Assembly (NCBI RefSeq): GCF_007655135.1
Contig: NC_045128.1
Location: 33,326,811-33,390,810 of the forward strand
Origin: Punica granatum
Taxonomy: Eukaryota > Streptophyta > Magnoliopsida > Myrtales > Lythraceae
Reading direction: 5' to 3'
Length of the DNA stretch: 64,000 bases
Made by a program: the position numbers and the translations under genes. How positions within the stretch are numbered: the first letter of the stretch is position 1; each line of letters begins with the position of its first letter. The notes below the pieces were generated by a model that saw nothing but the letters and a program-made list of their open reading frames with translations, was not told where the DNA came from and did no database searches. Shown one piece after another: positions 62,103 to 64,000 of this stretch.

Positions 62103-64000
62103 ATGTTGCAGACTCGGACCGCTTCGGTGGTCCTTGCGTTGTTCTTGATTTTCGCCCACCGGTCCGATGCTATTTATCCTTGGAGGATCCGAAAACTGCC
62201 CAGAATTCTCGCGGACATCGAACCTGCAGAGGTATGTTGATGTCATGTTATCTTTCTTTTAGCTGGTTGCTCGCGGGAAAAAGGAAGGCTTGATTGGATT
62301 GATCTGTGTAATGTTCAGAAAAGTAAGTTCTTGGAAGAGTTAGCTGGCTGTGAGTGAATTATCTTATGCAGAATGCTGAAATGCTTGTTGGGTATTCAAA
62401 AAATGTTGAATTTTGATTGCAGGGTGTTTCTCCGGCACCAAGTCCCAGTTCGGTTTTGGGTGGAACCAAGGGCTCGGGAAAGGAGGCTGACCCGACTGGT
62501 AGAGAGGGGTGCTTGGGGTCATCAGAGGCCTGCCATGTCAAGGACTTGAGTGCCTGCTTGCTTTATGCTGGGAGTGGTAACAAAAACAAGCTTCTACACT
62601 TTAATAATATTGATCTAAGGTGCTCATTGCATGGTGAATGGTTTTATTAACTGATCATGCTGTCGAAAGCAGGACCATGGTCCTGCTTTAAACTTTTGTC
62701 TCGGGGGATGTGTCTCGCTCCACATGACTGTCATGAAGGAATTGGAATGCTCTGAATTCGGTGCTGTTTAAATCGTTAAGTGAAAAATTAAGATCTTAGG
62801 GATAGTAATTTCCCATCCTGAGCAAACTACTTTCTGTCGACAACAATCATCCATTGCCAGATGTCAGCAGTGCTTAAAAGAGAAAACTGCCATTTCCATT
62901 GCGAAGTATCGACCGGTGCTTCTTTCTTGCTTGCTTTTCCGTTGATTTCTGAAATGGACAGAATATCTATACATGTAGTAGTTGGCGCTAAAAGTCTATG
63001 GAAGAGATTGATTTGGATAAGTTTCCATCTTCAGAAGCCTTGTAGACATGGAAGAAGAGAAGACGAGTTCTAATTGATGGATGGTTCTATATCCGTTTAT
63101 GGAATATTTAGCAGGCACTGCGAGGAGAGCTTATGAGGAAATGAAAGGAAAAGGTGTCAGGATGGTTGATTGTAGTGAGAGTTGTTGATTTGCTCTTTCT
63201 TAGTCTAGGCTGACAGTAATGAGTTTGATTTGTGCCGAGAGTAAAGTGTGTTGCGGGTTTTGTGGGCGTCGTAATGATTTTATGAAGAGATTGACAGTTG
63301 ACAGTAGTTTTCTCCCTATCCTGATGCCATTCTAATGCAGTTAAATGTGTGGTTCTTCATAATTTTTTTGGAGTAAGCTAAATTCATTGTGTCTGGGTTT
63401 TAATTGCTTAGACTTAACCAGAGCGCTTTGAATTGGATCCGTCAAATTTGAGTTTGATCTTGCTAAATTATTAATGGGAGGGCAGGACAATAAGGGATTT
63501 TTTTTCCCCCGTCTTACATATTGATATGTAGGTTAATATCAATGCAGAAACTGGTGGGATATGATGCAATCTCGTGATTTTATCCTGAGGTCTGATTAAT
63601 GTAGTGAAAGTTTATTGATGGGAATTTCTTCTTTTTCCTGTAGCGCCGAAGGAAGCGTTTCTTGTTCTCCAAAACAGTGGGGAAATTCCTCTAAATGTGA
63701 ATATCGTTTTCTTACCAGCAAACATTACTTCTGATAAGATCCAATTAGCCAAAAAAAACATCACAAAGGTCAGACTTGCTGTTTTCTGTTCGTTCCCTCC
63801 GCCCTAATTTATCTTTTATGAAAAGAAATGCATAATAAAATGAGGATCATGATTCATGATCATCTAATGGTCTGTATCAGGTCAATCTCACAGCGAAGGT
63901 TCAAGGAAGTTCTTCCATTGTGTTGAATGCTGGAAATGGGGATTGTGTGGTTCAACTGAAATCTTCCACAGCAGGAGGCAGCTTTTATAAGAATTTCCCT
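62103..64000 (+). CDS. Secreted or type I membrane protein of unknown function, 5' part
   Basis: I do not recognise the family with certainty. Exons are 62103-62231, 62423-62576, 63644-63768 and 63881 to beyond the window, with closing phases and GT-AG introns (one of 1067 bp). The N-terminus MLQTRTASVVLALFLIFAHRSDA is a clear signal peptide. A Pro/Ser/Gly-rich linker follows, then a cysteine-rich patch (GCLGSSEACHVKDLSAC) suggesting disulfides. Next comes a beta-rich segment, KEAFLVLQNSGEIPLNVNIV, with N-glycosylation sites (NIT twice, NLT), continuing into VNLTAKVQGSSSIVLNAGNG. The rest lies off the window. The layout suggests an extracellular Ig-like or beta-sandwich domain, possibly with a membrane anchor downstream. 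Confidence 0.75.

Overview
The window looks like nuclear DNA of a eudicot flowering plant. The genes are split by GT-AG introns and lie in AT-rich spacer. The families are plant-specific: IDA-like peptide, alpha-expansin, ATL RING-H2 ligase, group I bZIP, CHI-like protein and a CYP85-clan P450. The transposon remnants are typical of plant genomes. The species cannot be named from the sequence alone.

Layout, left to right. (1) 1655-2038 (+): single-exon IDA-like secreted peptide precursor, followed by a perfect inverted repeat. (2) 7141-11215 (+): 14-exon GH27 alpha-galactosidase, convergent with (3) 11880-14036 (-): organelle-targeted-looking TRM1-type tRNA guanosine dimethyltransferase, 6 exons. 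(4) 14.7-16.6 kb: LINE 3' end split by a 1.27-kb foldback element. (5) 17887-19245 (-): eS26 ribosomal protein. (6) 20389-21916 (-): mitochondrial Mn superoxide dismutase. (7) 22-27.6 kb: gene-poor, with a 198-bp tandem duplication and a MITE. (8) 27605-29014 (+): intronless MATE transporter. (9) 31.2-32.26 kb: decayed Ty1/copia fragment. (10) 33539-35165 (-): alpha-expansin. (11) 35.3-43.4 kb: gene-poor, with a MULE-like foldback element. (12) 43453-46368 (-): group I bZIP. (13) 47.1-48.5 kb: a MITE and a second GC-cored foldback element. (14) 50047-50646 (+): ATL E3 ligase. (15) 51634-52653 (-): CHI-like (CHIL) flavonoid protein whose start codon is split by an intron. (16) 54.4-61.0 kb: tandem segmental duplication carrying two dead CYP85-clan P450 genes. 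(17) 62103 to the right edge (+): 5' part of a secreted or membrane protein of unknown function.

The genes do not form a pathway cluster. They are housekeeping (eS26, MnSOD, TRM1), cell wall and sugar (expansin, alpha-galactosidase), signalling and regulation (IDA-like, bZIP, ATL), transport (MATE) and specialised metabolism (CHIL, P450 relics). I rebuilt the exon structures by hand from splice sites, reading-frame phase and family motifs. Phases close exactly for every multi-exon gene listed as intact. I found no CRISPR array, no confident tRNA or rRNA gene and no clearly new multi-gene system. The most unusual items are the split CHIL start codon, the variant IDA-like peptide with its downstream hairpin, the foldback elements with 9-bp target duplications, and the independently broken P450 pair.
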